Shown here: one piece after another, positions 1-10,560 of the stretch
Layout of the letters: every line of letters begins with the position of its first letter
Position numbering within the stretch: position 1 is the stretch's first letter
Origin: Cunninghamia lanceolata
Taxonomy: Eukaryota > Streptophyta > Pinopsida > Cupressales > Cupressaceae
Reading direction: 5' to 3'
NCBI GenBank assembly: GCA_027924645.1
Contig: BSBN01001757.1
Location: forward strand, 124,001 to 188,000
Length of the DNA: 64,000 nucleotides
Translations under genes and position numbers: made by a program
Notes under the pieces: generated by a model
Database searches by the model: none
Told to the model about the DNA's origin: nothing
What the model saw: only the letters and a program-made list of their open reading frames with translations

Positions 1-100
1 AACAAGGGATCCATCATCAGATAATCTAAGATACTATCAAAATGTCAAATCTTAATAAGCAACTATCAATCAGATAGATGACAAAGTGAGGGGCACTACA
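1..100 (-). repeat. Start of E1 3' LTR (truncated by window edge)
   Basis: On the minus strand this begins TGTAGTGCCCCTC directly after the polypurine tract. It matches the start of the 5' LTR at 5614 with only a few differences, so the two LTRs have diverged little over this stretch. Confidence 0.92.
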
Positions 101-110
101 TCCTCCCCCC
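101..110 (-). other. Polypurine tract of E1
   Basis: Minus-strand GGGGGGAGGA lies immediately before the 3' LTR start. This is the expected position and composition of the plus-strand primer of reverse transcription. Confidence 0.85.
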
Positions 111-119
111 AAGGATCAG

Positions 120-637
120 GCTTACTCCTGGAAGCCTGCAAACAAATAAGGATATAGCTCTCGCATTTAGGATGCATCTTCCCAGGTAGTTGAAGTCTCA
201 TCACTAGGATCTGACTAGACCCTTACCTTCTCTATGACTCTGCCCCTGAGAGCGAGTCTCTTGTGCTCCAAAATGCCTACGGGCTCCAAAGCTAGCTGCT
301 CGTCCTCTACCTGTAAGTCATTCCAATCAAGAACATGAGAAATATCTGGATGATAGGGTCTAAGAACAGAAACATGAAATACATCATGGATGCATGACAA
401 GCTAGGCGGCAAAGCAAGATGGTATGCAACAGGACCAATTCTCTCCAAAAGCTCGAATGGCCCTACAATGCGCGGTGCAAGCTTAGAGCCTTTTCTGTAA
501 TGGATCAGACTCTTTCGTGGACGCACCCGCAAGAACACCTGATCACCAACTGAAAACTGACGATCAAGTCTATGAGCATCAGTATATTTCTTCTATCTAT
601 CTTGTGCTACCACCAGATGCTCTCTAATGTGATCAAC
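120..637 (-). pseudogene. Ty3/gypsy integrase C-terminus (E1 pol remnant)
   Basis: An open stretch at 538-215 (107 aa) has upstream in-frame sequence back to about 637, with one stop. It carries the conserved C-terminal integrase signature: VGDQVFLRVRP, then LAPRIVGPFELLERIGPVAY, LALPPSLSC and IHDVFHVS. A degraded chromodomain-like tail (TWEDAS) follows before the polypurine tract. The same motifs occur in E2 at 16330-16760, so both come from the same broad gypsy clade. The catalytic DDE core is absent. The coding sequence begins only a few bases after the primer-binding site, so the deletion joined the leader directly to the end of integrase. Confidence 0.9.
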
Positions 638-640
638 CTG

Positions 641-652
641 GCTCTGATACCA
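641..652 (-). other. Primer-binding site (initiator Met tRNA type) of E1
   Basis: The minus strand reads TGGTATCAGAGC, two bases beyond the LTR end. This is the standard plant PBS complementary to the 3' end of initiator methionine tRNA. It fixes the element's orientation and the LTR end at 655. Confidence 0.93.
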
Positions 653-3180
653 GATGTAACACCCCGCCCTGAACACCTTAGAGAAAAATGCATTTTTTCG
701 CTATAAGAAACAGGAATTTTTTTTTTTTTTGAATAAGATAACAAAGTAATGTTAACTTAACTAATTACACCATTAAACTTACGACATGTTCTCTAAGGAT
801 TCAAGGATTCATTACTTACACATTAACCAACATAATTTAATATATATTTCTAATATCAGTATCCGATCTAAATCCAATGCAAAAATAAATAACATATTCA
901 TATTCATTGCATGTCATCAAAATTATAATCTTCATGATCAAATACATAACTGTAATGTTTTCCTTACACATAGTTACATCATTACATCAATGACATCTTC
1001 TGTCTACATCAATTACATACATTAAGAATGATCTGGTACACAAGTCAGGTACACAATTATCTTCCTCAACTGGTGCAAGTACAATTGTCTGAACTGAGAT
1101 AATCCTTTTTCTACACATGAACTCCGACAGGGAATAACCAATGGATAAGATAGCTCTTCCACCTGACCATGTGGAACCCTAAGGTGCACCCCCCGAGCTA
1201 GGAGTTAACATGAGGTCCCAAATGACAACAGTCAGGTAGACACAGACTAACATGAACGAAGGATGACCAAACTCCAATACAACACATGACAATAACCCAA
1301 CACAACTTCCAGAGGCAACACATAACATATGTGGAGAGACCATACAAGGAATGCTATGTTGTAGTAGGGAGAGTGTCATCACACAGTCCTAGCATGGGTT
1401 ATCCTGACAGCCTCTCACTAGGCGCCGACCCCCTAGGGTGACACATGCGGAATCGACCTTCCTTTCGTGAGGACAAGGAAGTCAATCATGCCGACTAGGC
1501 CTTCTCTACCCATCCTTAGTCTAAACGAGCACTACAAGCCTGGGTGAGGAAATCCATTAATCTTGTTTAATGTGAAATCTACCCTTAACCCTCCCTAGTT
1601 CATTTTAGGTTATCACTTGATTACTCCACTTTCAACGGGTTATCCTGACTGCCACTTTGGGCGCCAACCCCCATATTGAAAGCCACTCTCCTTGTTAACA
1701 CCTAGTAAACCTTAATCATCATACAGGGCATTATAACAGAACATATACATGATCCCTACAAGGCATTAACCCTCTTGCATACCAAACATAATCATGAAAA
1801 CACCATTCATAAACCAATGCCTGTAGCATTACGATTCATTACTCTTTTACAAATTTCCAAGTCTCCCCATAAGACAATTACGACTAAATGGACACAATAC
1901 ATTTACAAATAATAAAGTACCTCAACCAGAGAATAGTACCACCACAAAATGCATTCCCAACTAGACTATTCTTCTTTCATGATATAATATGTCTCATACT
2001 TAACTAAAACAACATGCTCATTATAACATCGTAATTCTTAACATGACATCCTAAGCCTCTGGAGTCAAAACTGGACTACTTACAATTCGACCCATTACAA
2101 CCAATGTGCCAATATGCTACAAGTTTACTTAAATTATGGGATTCAATCAATACTCTAGAGCCAATGCTAAAAACTCCATCTCATTACAAGATGTATACAC
2201 CTTCTTTATACCGGTATATCAATTCTATTTAACCACCATCACAATTTACAACAATTCTTTAATCATATCGATTGTCATTTAATTTGTATTAATACAAAAC
2301 AATCTATTTTATCAGCATACTTTTATTTGTAGTTCGATGCTCCAATCTGATATATTCCAATATTCTAATCTAAATAATTTACATAACTAAACTATAATAA
2401 TCGGTTCATGTTTAATTTTTATTAAAGTTTGACTACATAATGTTTATGCATGTATATTTACTCATGTGTAGTACAGGATACCTATGACAACTTGAAAACA
2501 TCATTTTTTTCGTAAAAGATTTAAGTTGTTTTCCTTCCACCCATGGTCTAACATTAATTGATACGATAAAGCCATGAGATTTCATTGGAAGAAAGTTAAA
2601 TAATATACAATGATCACTCTTAATACCCTAAATAGACAATCATTAATTGGATGATTCACAAAATATAAGGATATATATAACAATAACTATAATTTTTCCT
2701 ACTATTGCAATTTAAAACTGTCATATAATCCTATTAACGAGATAACATGCTTACAAGTAAGTTCAACTTTTAAAATTTATCATTGTATTTATGAAGGACT
2801 AAGAGACAAAGAAGGTGGTATTTCCTGGCATGAAAATACAATACTTTTGTCTAACTGTTATGCGCACTAATCTTAGGTTTAAATAGGATAATTATATACT
2901 ACTTTTGTTGTGAATGAGGTGTAAAATTGTTATTGGCTGTTTGACCATAGAACGATTTAATATTTAAGCTGAGAGAGGTTAATTGTTGCATATCACATTG
3001 GCATAAATAAAAATGGAAGTTAAAGCCCTAACATTACCTAAACCCTAAAATTAACTTATTAACTATAGATTTGTTTGAAAAGACTTTAGAAACTTGCAAC
3101 AATAAATCTACAAGTGTAAAGCCGGATTCCTCAACCTAGAAGCTTTGAATCAGAAATGGACATCCATCAACGCACATAAG

Positions 3181-4240
3181 ATAGAGGGAATTTGATCAGA
3201 TTTTATAGTTGGAGATGCTTGGATGGCTAGGTAAGCAAAACTGGGCACATAGACTGGCATACAAACCCTGTTGCACAGCGGCCTCAAGGAGATGTCTTCT
3301 CTTGGATTACAGAGATTGGAGAATGCACACTAAATGGATTCACTAGGAAGGCCTTAGGAACTTCCAAGCAAAGAAATTGGCAATTTAACACCAAATTGTA
3401 ATGGGAGGTCTTAGTAATTTTCAAGCAATGCAATTAGTAGTTTAATGCCAAATTCACAACCTCTGCCGACGTCCTCCTAGCCACTACTAGCGTGGGCTTG
3501 GGAACTGTTATGGACATTCATCAAGGTGTAAGGGTAAAGGAGTTTTGTCAAATGTTTATGGTTGAATTAAACATGTTTAATACTTCTTTGAAGGCATCAC
3601 AGAAGTTTTATCTGAGGAAGGACAAACTAGAATTCTACGGCACAGAGTTGATTGAGGAAGGATTGTCTTAAGACTTGCAAAACATTTCAAATGGAACAAA
3701 GATTTAAAATTAGAAACTTCTAAAAGCAAACACAAGCCATGCCCTCAAGGTAAATAGTCAGATATATTTCAGAAGAAAAGAAATTGCAATGTGTAAGCAT
3801 AGAGAAGTCATGCGAATGATTAGGCAAAATACCTCGAAGAGACGTCAGCTTATGGAATGCAATGATTGCAGGATATGTAAAAAAAAGATTCGTTTAAAAG
3901 GCTTAGAAACTTCATGCAAATGTGATTGGCAGGTGTGAGGCCACCCTTGTATTTTTCCCTAGAAGACAAATATGTAAAAACTAGAAGCAACGAGAAGTGC
4001 ATGAACGGCTTGACATAATGCCTCAAAAGATGTCATTCCATGGAACGCACAATATGGTTTTGTAAATCATCTTAATGAGATGTCATCACATGGGGTGCGT
4101 TATTGCAGGATATGCACAAAATGGATAAGTTGAAAGGGCTTTAGAATCTTTTAAGTGATTGCAATTGGCAGGCATACAGCCAATTCTGTATTATAATGGA
4201 AAAGCGTAGATAGGTGGCACAACTGTTGGCAAAGTGCCTC
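3181..4240 (+). pseudogene. Degraded pentatricopeptide-repeat (PPR) gene fragment, antisense in LTR
   Basis: In broken plus-strand frames there is a string of typical plant PLS-class PPR pieces. They are SDFIVGDA...AKLG (about 3196-3240), RPQGDVFSW (about 3281-3310), FTTSADVLLA (about 3450-3480), MDIHQGV (about 3511-3530), SIEKSCE (about 3797-3820), RRDVSLWNAMIAGY (about 3836-3877) and AGYAQNG with LQLAGIQP (about 4109-4190). These correspond to the PPR pattern 'GNALVDMYAKCG / MPQRDVISWNAMIAGYAQNG / MQLAGVKPN', which in host genes binds organellar RNA. Frameshifts and stops are frequent, so it is not functional. It lies antisense to the LTR in which it sits, and the solo LTR at 59485-63997 has the same arrangement. 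Confidence 0.85.
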
Positions 4241-4789
4241 AAAGGAAAAAGTAAAGTCTAATCCAGAAGATGCGTTTGTGGGTTAAAACTAAAAATGGTT
4301 TTGATAAAACAAATAAAGTGTGGGAATAAAGGCATAAAAGAATGCCTTGATTCAATGTTGCAACAAGACCATGTTTAATCATCCGAGTATGAACTAAGTA
4401 CTTCTGACACAAAATGTGGCACAAAGAATAAAAGATACATATGATTAAAGTGTTTTCTATATCATTAATAGATCAAACAATGATAACATGGTGCAAAAAT
4501 AGTTTTCAAATATTGTAGATACAAAGAGAAAATGAATCAAGATTCAAAACATACCCGGATTATTTGAGATTTTGTTTCCAAGATCTAAAGCTACCAGTCC
4601 CCACCTTTTCCTTTCTCCAGATTTTTGAACCCCCCTCTCCAGGCAAAAATCCCCCTTTTAAAAAGATATTTTGGTAACCAATTTACAGGAAAACTAACTT
4701 TCACGTACTAGAACTAACATCAAATTTATTAAGTCCATGACAGAATAATTTGACTTAATTAATTCAAAGCAACAGTTAAAATATTTACA

Positions 4790-4881
4790 CATTATTATTA
4801 TTATTATTATCATTAAATTAACATTATAAATATATATTAATTTTTTTTTACAACTATAATTTATATATATATATATATATA
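4790..4881. repeat. Short (ATT)n and (TA)n microsatellites
   Basis: About seven ATT units lie near 4790-4811 and a TA run near 4862-4881, inside the E1 LTR. Confidence 0.85.
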
Positions 4882-5614
4882 ATATTGTTTTCTAACACCT
4901 AGATTAACCAAGGCATCAAGCCAAATCAAATAAAATGCCAACCTAATCATTTAATCACACGACTAAACCTTAACAACACCAACTAACCATTAATTGGAAA
5001 CACAATGTGAACTCACATCCCAACCAACCTCAACTAGCAGGGTAACTAGACGCGATGCTTATCCTCTTCGCAGATGATGGGTTAGGGCATGGGACCTTAT
5101 GTAACTCCAAACAACTATTCCATTGGCAAAGGCACGCTCAAACCTGGTAAATCAGGTGGAGTCGGTGCCTAGTACCTGCATCCTGCAGCAAGTACACAGT
5201 TAAACATAACAAGATATATATCCACATGTAGTCATACAGTGAATGGAAATCGCAGTGGGGTAGGGTACTCGAGAGCGAGTAATACGACACTGTTCCATTC
5301 ACGTACCTGTATAAACAAATCACTACATTGAACAAGATTTCTGGTTACTTATCAACAACATAAAATAATCAATTATCTCACCATCAAATATAGAAATTAA
5401 TATCAAAATATTTGAAACATCTAGTTTATTTATCAATTGTAAAGCATGAAATAATAGAATCCAATATCCACAACTATTACCATAACGATTAGTTCCATAA
5501 TGAATTAACAAGACAACAAGGGATCCATCATCAGATAATCTAAGATACTATCAAAATGTCAAATCCTAATAAGCAACTATCAATCAGACAGATGACAAAA
5601 TGAGGGGCACTACA

Positions 5615-5687
5615 TTGTCCTTTTCATTATTATACATCAAGTATCTTTTGTAATATCTTAGACTCTTAGAATATATTATTACTATTC
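5615..5687 (+). repeat. E2 5' LTR fragment between E1 and EB
   Basis: The CCTTTTCATTATTATA stretch and the block ending AATATATTATTACTATTC match 19215-19307 in E2's 3' LTR. EB interrupts it after tattc (5683-5687). Confidence 0.88.
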
Positions 5688-6599
5688 TGATACAGAGGTA
5701 GGAGGACCAAAACTATCCTTAATAACATTAACAAATCAAAGAACTAATCCAATTGCTTTCGTCAGGTTGAAGAGAACATTAATACATATTTTTCCTCTAA
5801 TTTTCATGAAGATCCAATGGTAGGGGAGAAGGTTATGATTTTTTTTCCAAAACTACAAACCCTAGGCAGCGTTCAGACCTGCCCTCACCAAAATTTCAAT
5901 ATCTCTCACAAAACGTAATGAAATTATACTAAACTAAAATAATTGTAAACTAGAAACACATATCTTTCCATCCATCTATTATATGCATCAATGTGAGGCT
6001 GTACTAGGCCGTACCATGCATATTTTCAGACTGCATTTTTAGAAAATTAAACTCTGCAAACCTACTCTCAATAAAAATACCATAACTTATTCAAATCTTA
6101 ATGAAATTTGATGAAACAAAAATAAATAGAAAGTAGACTCAATACTCTTTCCATCCATACCACATTATAGTCATATAAAATCTGTACAAATCTGTACCAA
6201 TCTCTGAAACAACAGTTTAACATTCAGAAATGTAGAAACAAGGGTATCTTTTATTGATATCACATCAAAATGTAACAACCCACATTCTCTAAACTTCTCC
6301 CCTCTGCCTTCACAAATGGATACAAGGCCTTCTAAAGGTATTACATCATGACTCCTCACATTCCAACTAATTTCTAACTGCCTATCAATGCCTAGAACCA
6401 AAATGACCTTTCATATTCCAAGTTTGCATCATTTGCAACTTTACAATTTTGCATCCTTTACACAAATTTGAACTTAGACCTCTCTTAGTGACTTTAATAA
6501 AAGGAAAAATGACTTAATTTATCTCATTACATTGTTGAGTCATCAAAGTTCAATCAAATTCCTATGAAAGCATCAATTTGTCAAGGTGCTCCTGCACCA
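5688..6599 (-). repeat. EB 3' LTR (912 bp)
   Basis: Runs TGATACAGAGG...GCTCCTGCACCA on plus, i.e. TGGTGCAGG...CTGTATCA on minus. It matches 7212-7662 and 10874-11338 closely throughout. Confidence 0.92.
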
Positions 6600-7211
6600 T
6601 ACAACCAACCAACAAAGATTTCCAAGTCCCTTGGAAATGTATCTGCAAAACAAAACTACCTTTTCCTGTATTTCTATTTATCTCTTCATCTTTAGCTTCA
6701 GGCTTCAAATGTTCCATATTGACCAGGTGGATTATGGGCCCCAACCAACAAAATCAAACTACCATCAATTTTAGAGCTTCTTCAGGCTCCTTCTACTCCC
6801 ATTAGTGGAGTACTCTTCAGGCTGCAACCTCAAGTGCTTCTTCAGTTAGGTATCCATCTCTCTACTGCCTTACCACACCAACTCACCAAACCATCCATCT
6901 CACCCAGCAGTAGATTTTGGTGATGCATCCTACCACTCTCTCCTCAGTGGCTTCTCTCTGCACCCTTATCCAACCTAATCTCGATTGGAGAATGGTCATG
7001 ACAGACCTCATCTTGTCTGCCCACACACACAACCTCAGAAAACATCCTTTTGCAGCTAGATGGACCAAGCACCTACAACCGAACAACTTAGCAAATAAAA
7101 TAACGGTCACCAACACAACTCTTCAGCTTTCCTTTAGTTCTTCACCTGCCTTCTCAGTGACAGGAAACAAATACACACCACCCAAATGTTTCGCCAGCTC
7201 TGATACCAATT
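6600..7211 (-). other. EB internal region, non-coding
   Basis: This is 612 bp between the LTRs. Overlapping short ORFs occur on both strands, none with a recognisable domain, and no clear purine-rich tract precedes the 3' LTR (the minus strand there reads TTGTTGGTTGGTTGTA). It is likely a defective or non-autonomous interior. Confidence 0.75.
7197..7208 (-). other. Primer-binding site of EB
   Basis: Minus-strand TGGTATCAGAGC, three bases from the LTR end at 7212, is complementary to initiator Met tRNA. Confidence 0.9.
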
Positions 7212-8119
7212 TGATGCAGAGGTAGGAGGACCAAAACTATCCTCAATAACATTAACAAATCAAAGAACTAATCCAATTGCTTTGGTTAGGTTGAAGAGAA
7301 CATTAATACATATTTTTTCTCAAATTTTCATGAAGATCCAATGGTAGGGAGAAGGTTATGATTTTTTTTCCAAAACTACAAACCCTAGGCATCGTTCAGA
7401 CCTGCCCTCACCAAAATTGTAATATCTCTCATAACACTTAATGAAATTATACCAAACTAAAATAATTGTAAACTAGAAATACATATCTTTCCATCCATCT
7501 ATTATATACATTAATGTGAGGCTGTACCAGGCTGTACCATGCATATTTTCAGACTGCATTTTTAGAAAATTAAACTCTGTAGACCTACCCTCAATAAAAA
7601 TGCCATAACTTATTCAAATCTTAATGCAATTTGATGCACCAAAAAGAAATGGAAAGTAGACTTGTTGGTCATGATGTTAGTCATTCGCAAACATAGAATA
7701 AAAGTTACACAACAACCTTTACTCATCTTGAAAGATGCGATGAATTCAAAGAATTCATGATCCCAAGTCTCCGTTGATTAGGTCTTAATCTACTGACGTC
7801 ACTCAGTGGTTGATGTGTGTTGCTGTTTTCCATTCAGGGGCCTTACGTGTTTCTGCACTGTTCATCATCATCATCTTCAAATATCCTGCTCTGGATGTTC
7901 GCTCTGCAAGTCTCCAACGATTCTACTTCTGCACTGTAAATTTAGTCAAATAATGTACATACAGGCCGATATTTGCATGATTTCTATCATTATTTATGAT
8001 TCTTTGCATGATATTTTCAGTACTACATGCATTTAACTCAAATATGCTAAGGATCTTCAGTTACCTACGGGATTTCAGCATATTTCACTGTTTCTGCTTG
8101 TTATTTATCATGATTCGCA

Positions 8120-8403
8120 GTTATGGTGATGAATTAATGAAGTTGAAAAAAGGAAAAGGGTTAGAGAGTGAGATTCCCAAAATTACTGGACTTAGATCAC
8201 TGATTCACACACAAGCTCCCATACTTGCAATGAAAAGAAGAAAAACTAGAAATCATACTTCACCAGGACATTCCACAAATCCGCATGATCTAGTGCAAAG
8301 CTTCAAAGGAAAGTTGACAACAACATGTAATGAAATGAAAGTGCTTCCAGTTGAACACAGCATTCACCAGTACATATCCAGAAATCAACAGAAGATTACG
8401 TAA
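8120..8403 (+). pseudogene. Possible captured host exon in EC
   Basis: An open frame covers 94 codons after a convincing acceptor-like pyrimidine stretch ending TTCGCAG at about 8119, and ends at the stop at 8401-8403. The peptide is basic and hydrophilic, with KKGKGLESEIPKITGLRS then MKRRKTRNHTSPGHS. It has normal-looking composition, unlike the low-complexity DNA around it. I do not recognise the family. The longer ORF starting at 7996 adds a hydrophobic leader that looks like intron. The alternative is chance openness in a 3.2-kb repeat. Confidence 0.35.
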
Positions 8404-8868
8404 AATTTACAATCAGGATGTAATCTGGAACTTCATATTCATTCAGTATGCTCAAGAACAGGTACATTTACAGTGATCTGAAGAAAGAATCTTGACATTT
8501 CAACAATTCTATCCTCATTAGTCTCAGTAATCCGATCTCCTAACTTATTCTACAGTAATTGACTTTTGCGCCATATGCGTCTGTGTATTCTAATGTATTT
8601 CTCCCCTTTTTTTAAAAATGACAAGCCCTGGATGTTATATAGAGCGACTGCCAGAAAACGGTTACAATGATCCAAGGATCAGGATCTTCTCATAACAAAC
8701 AACGGTCCAGATGAAAAGCACATGCTTCATCAGTTGGCAAATGTACAGCTGGCACAGAATATTCCAGCATCTTCGACTTGATTCGGTCTCCAGCTGGCAA
8801 ACAGCATATTTGACAATATCCTCCTCATGTCTGGCCCATGTTGACTCCACGCGTAACTTTGTAATTAT

Positions 8869-8994
8869 CAGCTTCAGCAGCATCATCATGATTTCCACGC
8901 TCAGCTTCAGCAGCATCATCATGATTTCCACGCTCAGCTTCAGCAGCATCATGACCTCAATGTTGAGCTTCAGCAGCATCATGATGACTTCCTG
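8869..8994. repeat. 33-bp tandem repeat, about 3.7 units
   Basis: Two identical units begin CAGCTTCAGCAGCATCATCA and end in ATTTCCACGCT. A diverged third and a partial fourth follow. On minus it reads as an 11-residue repeat with the core MMLLKL, which is an artefact of the repeat. Confidence 0.9.
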
Positions 8995-9540
8995 CAAATA
9001 AACAGACAAACATTAAGTTTGTCATCACGTGGATAAACAACAGGAAGTAAACACTTTATTAAACATACCTCCCCATGTGCAGCTACAGGCAATCAAGCTT
9101 TACCTGTGAACAAAATGCACTAAATGCATAAACAGCATAAAAACAACTAGGTCAACCCTCGTTGACCAAAATTCAGGCAGTCGGGCTTTCAAATTTCTAT
9201 CGCTTCATGTTTTGCCCATTTTCTTGTATATCGGGTTCGGAATATGATGATGATGATCTCAGATTATACAAGGAAATAACTTCCTTTCAACCATCCCTAG
9301 AATCCGGCTTTGCATCATCATCATATTTGCATCGGCGAAATTACATATGATCAGGGTGACAGTTTTACCTTAGGCCGACGGCAACAGTTATACCGACGCC
9401 AAACATCATGAGGATGACCAACTCTACATGCCCTCTGTCCGGCCGCAGGATATTGTGAAATATGATGCTCCACGCCTCCGAATGCTCTGAGGAAAAGCAC
9501 ATCAGGATGTTTTGTTTTTGCATATTCGGGAAGGAAAGAC

Positions 9541-10560
9541 ATCGTCATCATCATCATGATGAAGACAAACAGGAGGACTTGGAAAAATTATCCTGCCGCC
9601 GAGGAATATCATGATGACGTCATCGTCATCATCAGGCTTGGTTAAAATGCAAAGGGATGACATCATCATCATGTTTCGTGAAGATCAGGAGATAACTGGA
9701 ATATCGGGTTCCCCCCAAGGAAGATGATCGCGTGGATAAATGCAATATGACCCATTTCGGCCAAGTCTATCCTGCTTGGAAGATCAGGATGATGAACATC
9801 ATCATCATCATACTTGCATTAGGTGATCTAAAACACGATCCTGCTGAAAGTCCTGATGACGTCATCAGGATATCCGGGGCTTGTGTTAGTCTTAAAACAT
9901 GACGTCATCGTCATCATCATATTGGCGAAATGGATCACGCCTTGGAAAATATCCTGCCAAAGGAGAAAGGTGATGGTGACGTCATCGTCATCATCATATT
10001 TGCAAAAGGTTATACTTGTCGGCAGGATGATACTACGAACTGTCGGGAAAGACTAACAAGATCATGATGATCTTGTTCAACAAGGTTTGGGAAAGGAAAA
10101 TCATCCTCCGTTTCGAAAGATAAGGTGATCATCATGATCACGCAAAAGGAGGTCAGGAGGATATTAGGAAATGTCGGGTCTCGAAATATCATGATGATGC
10201 TGATCACCAAGACTGTCGTGCGCGCGCAAATTATGCAGATGGCAGATTTCCCTAAGTAAGGTGATATTATAATATCAGCATGATATTATAATATCGGGTG
10301 ATGTTGGAATATCATGATGCTCGCAATGTTTCCAAGGTTACTCGACAGGTAAAACACACTAGCACTTAAGATTGACGTCCGGATGTTTCGGGACTACATG
10401 ATTTTTATCAGGTGATAGAGTAAGATCATGATGATGACCTTTGGCGATACAAAAGACCGCCCGACGGGAAAGGATTATTACGACTTAAACTTGACGTCCG
10501 GATGTTTCGACCTCAGGATATTATCGGGGGGCTTTTCGAATATCATGATGATGATGTTCA
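9541..10560. promoter_or_regulatory. Cluster of TGACGTCA palindromes and CATCAT/ATCATGATGAT motifs
   Basis: Perfect TGACGTCA occurs at 9615-9622, 9857-9864, 9900-9907 and 9977-9984; a fifth copy in EC is at 7794-7801. Three of these continue into CGTCATCATCA. The site at 9851-9870 is a perfect 20-bp palindrome. Near-dyads of the GATCATNATGATC type lie at about 10060-10075 and 10123-10141. TTGACGTCCGGATGTTTCG is repeated at about 10372 and 10490. TGACGTCA is the known core for plant bZIP (TGA/CRE-type) factors, and regulatory use here is inference. Confidence 0.5.

Larger units (their letters stand above)
1..5614 (-). mobile_element. E1: internally deleted LTR retrotransposon with about 5-kb LTRs
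   Basis: Reading the minus strand, a 5' LTR (5614 to 655) starts TGTAGTGCCCCTC and ends TGTTACA. It is followed by a primer-binding site, a short stretch coding for the end of a Ty3/gypsy integrase, a polypurine tract and a second LTR start (100 leftwards, cut by the window edge). The first 100 bases of the window match 5511-5614 almost base for base, which defines the LTR pair. The internal region is only about 550 bp, so gag, protease, reverse transcriptase and most of integrase are gone. The element would depend on a related autonomous element. It lies inside the 5' LTR of E2: sequence right of 5614 matches E2's 3' LTR near 19215. The target duplication cannot be checked because the left end is outside the window. 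Confidence 0.9.
655..5614 (-). repeat. E1 5' LTR, 4960 bp, with antisense PPR remnant
   Basis: Bounded by TGTAGTGCCCCTC at 5614 and TGTTACA at 655. It contains blocks shared with the composite LTR at 28438-41772: the GGCACCGACTCCACC block near 5145-5165 matches 28890-28910, and the imperfectly repeated 'gccaacccc... ggataacc' blocks at 1395-1680 match 40690-41010. The region 655-3100 is AT-rich with no coding signal. Short ORFs in it, such as 786-1025 on plus, have no recognisable domain. The part at 3181-4240 carries PPR coding remnants on the opposite strand. An LTR this long is unusual, since most plant gypsy LTRs are well under 3 kb. Confidence 0.88.

Noticed and set aside
641..652. tRNA gene signal (TGGTATCAGAGC here and at 7197-7208)
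   Set aside because: Only the short primer-binding complement is present. There is no cloverleaf or pol III boxes around it.
786..1382. Short ORFs on both strands in the E1 LTR
   Set aside because: They lie in LTR sequence, have no domain, and overlap with opposite orientation.
3181..4240. PPR fragment as a functional host gene
   Set aside because: Multiple stops and frameshifts, no complete motif series, and location inside a retroelement LTR.
8869..8994. CRISPR-like array
   Set aside because: The units are directly tandem with no spacers and this is plant DNA. The same applies to 17536-17670.
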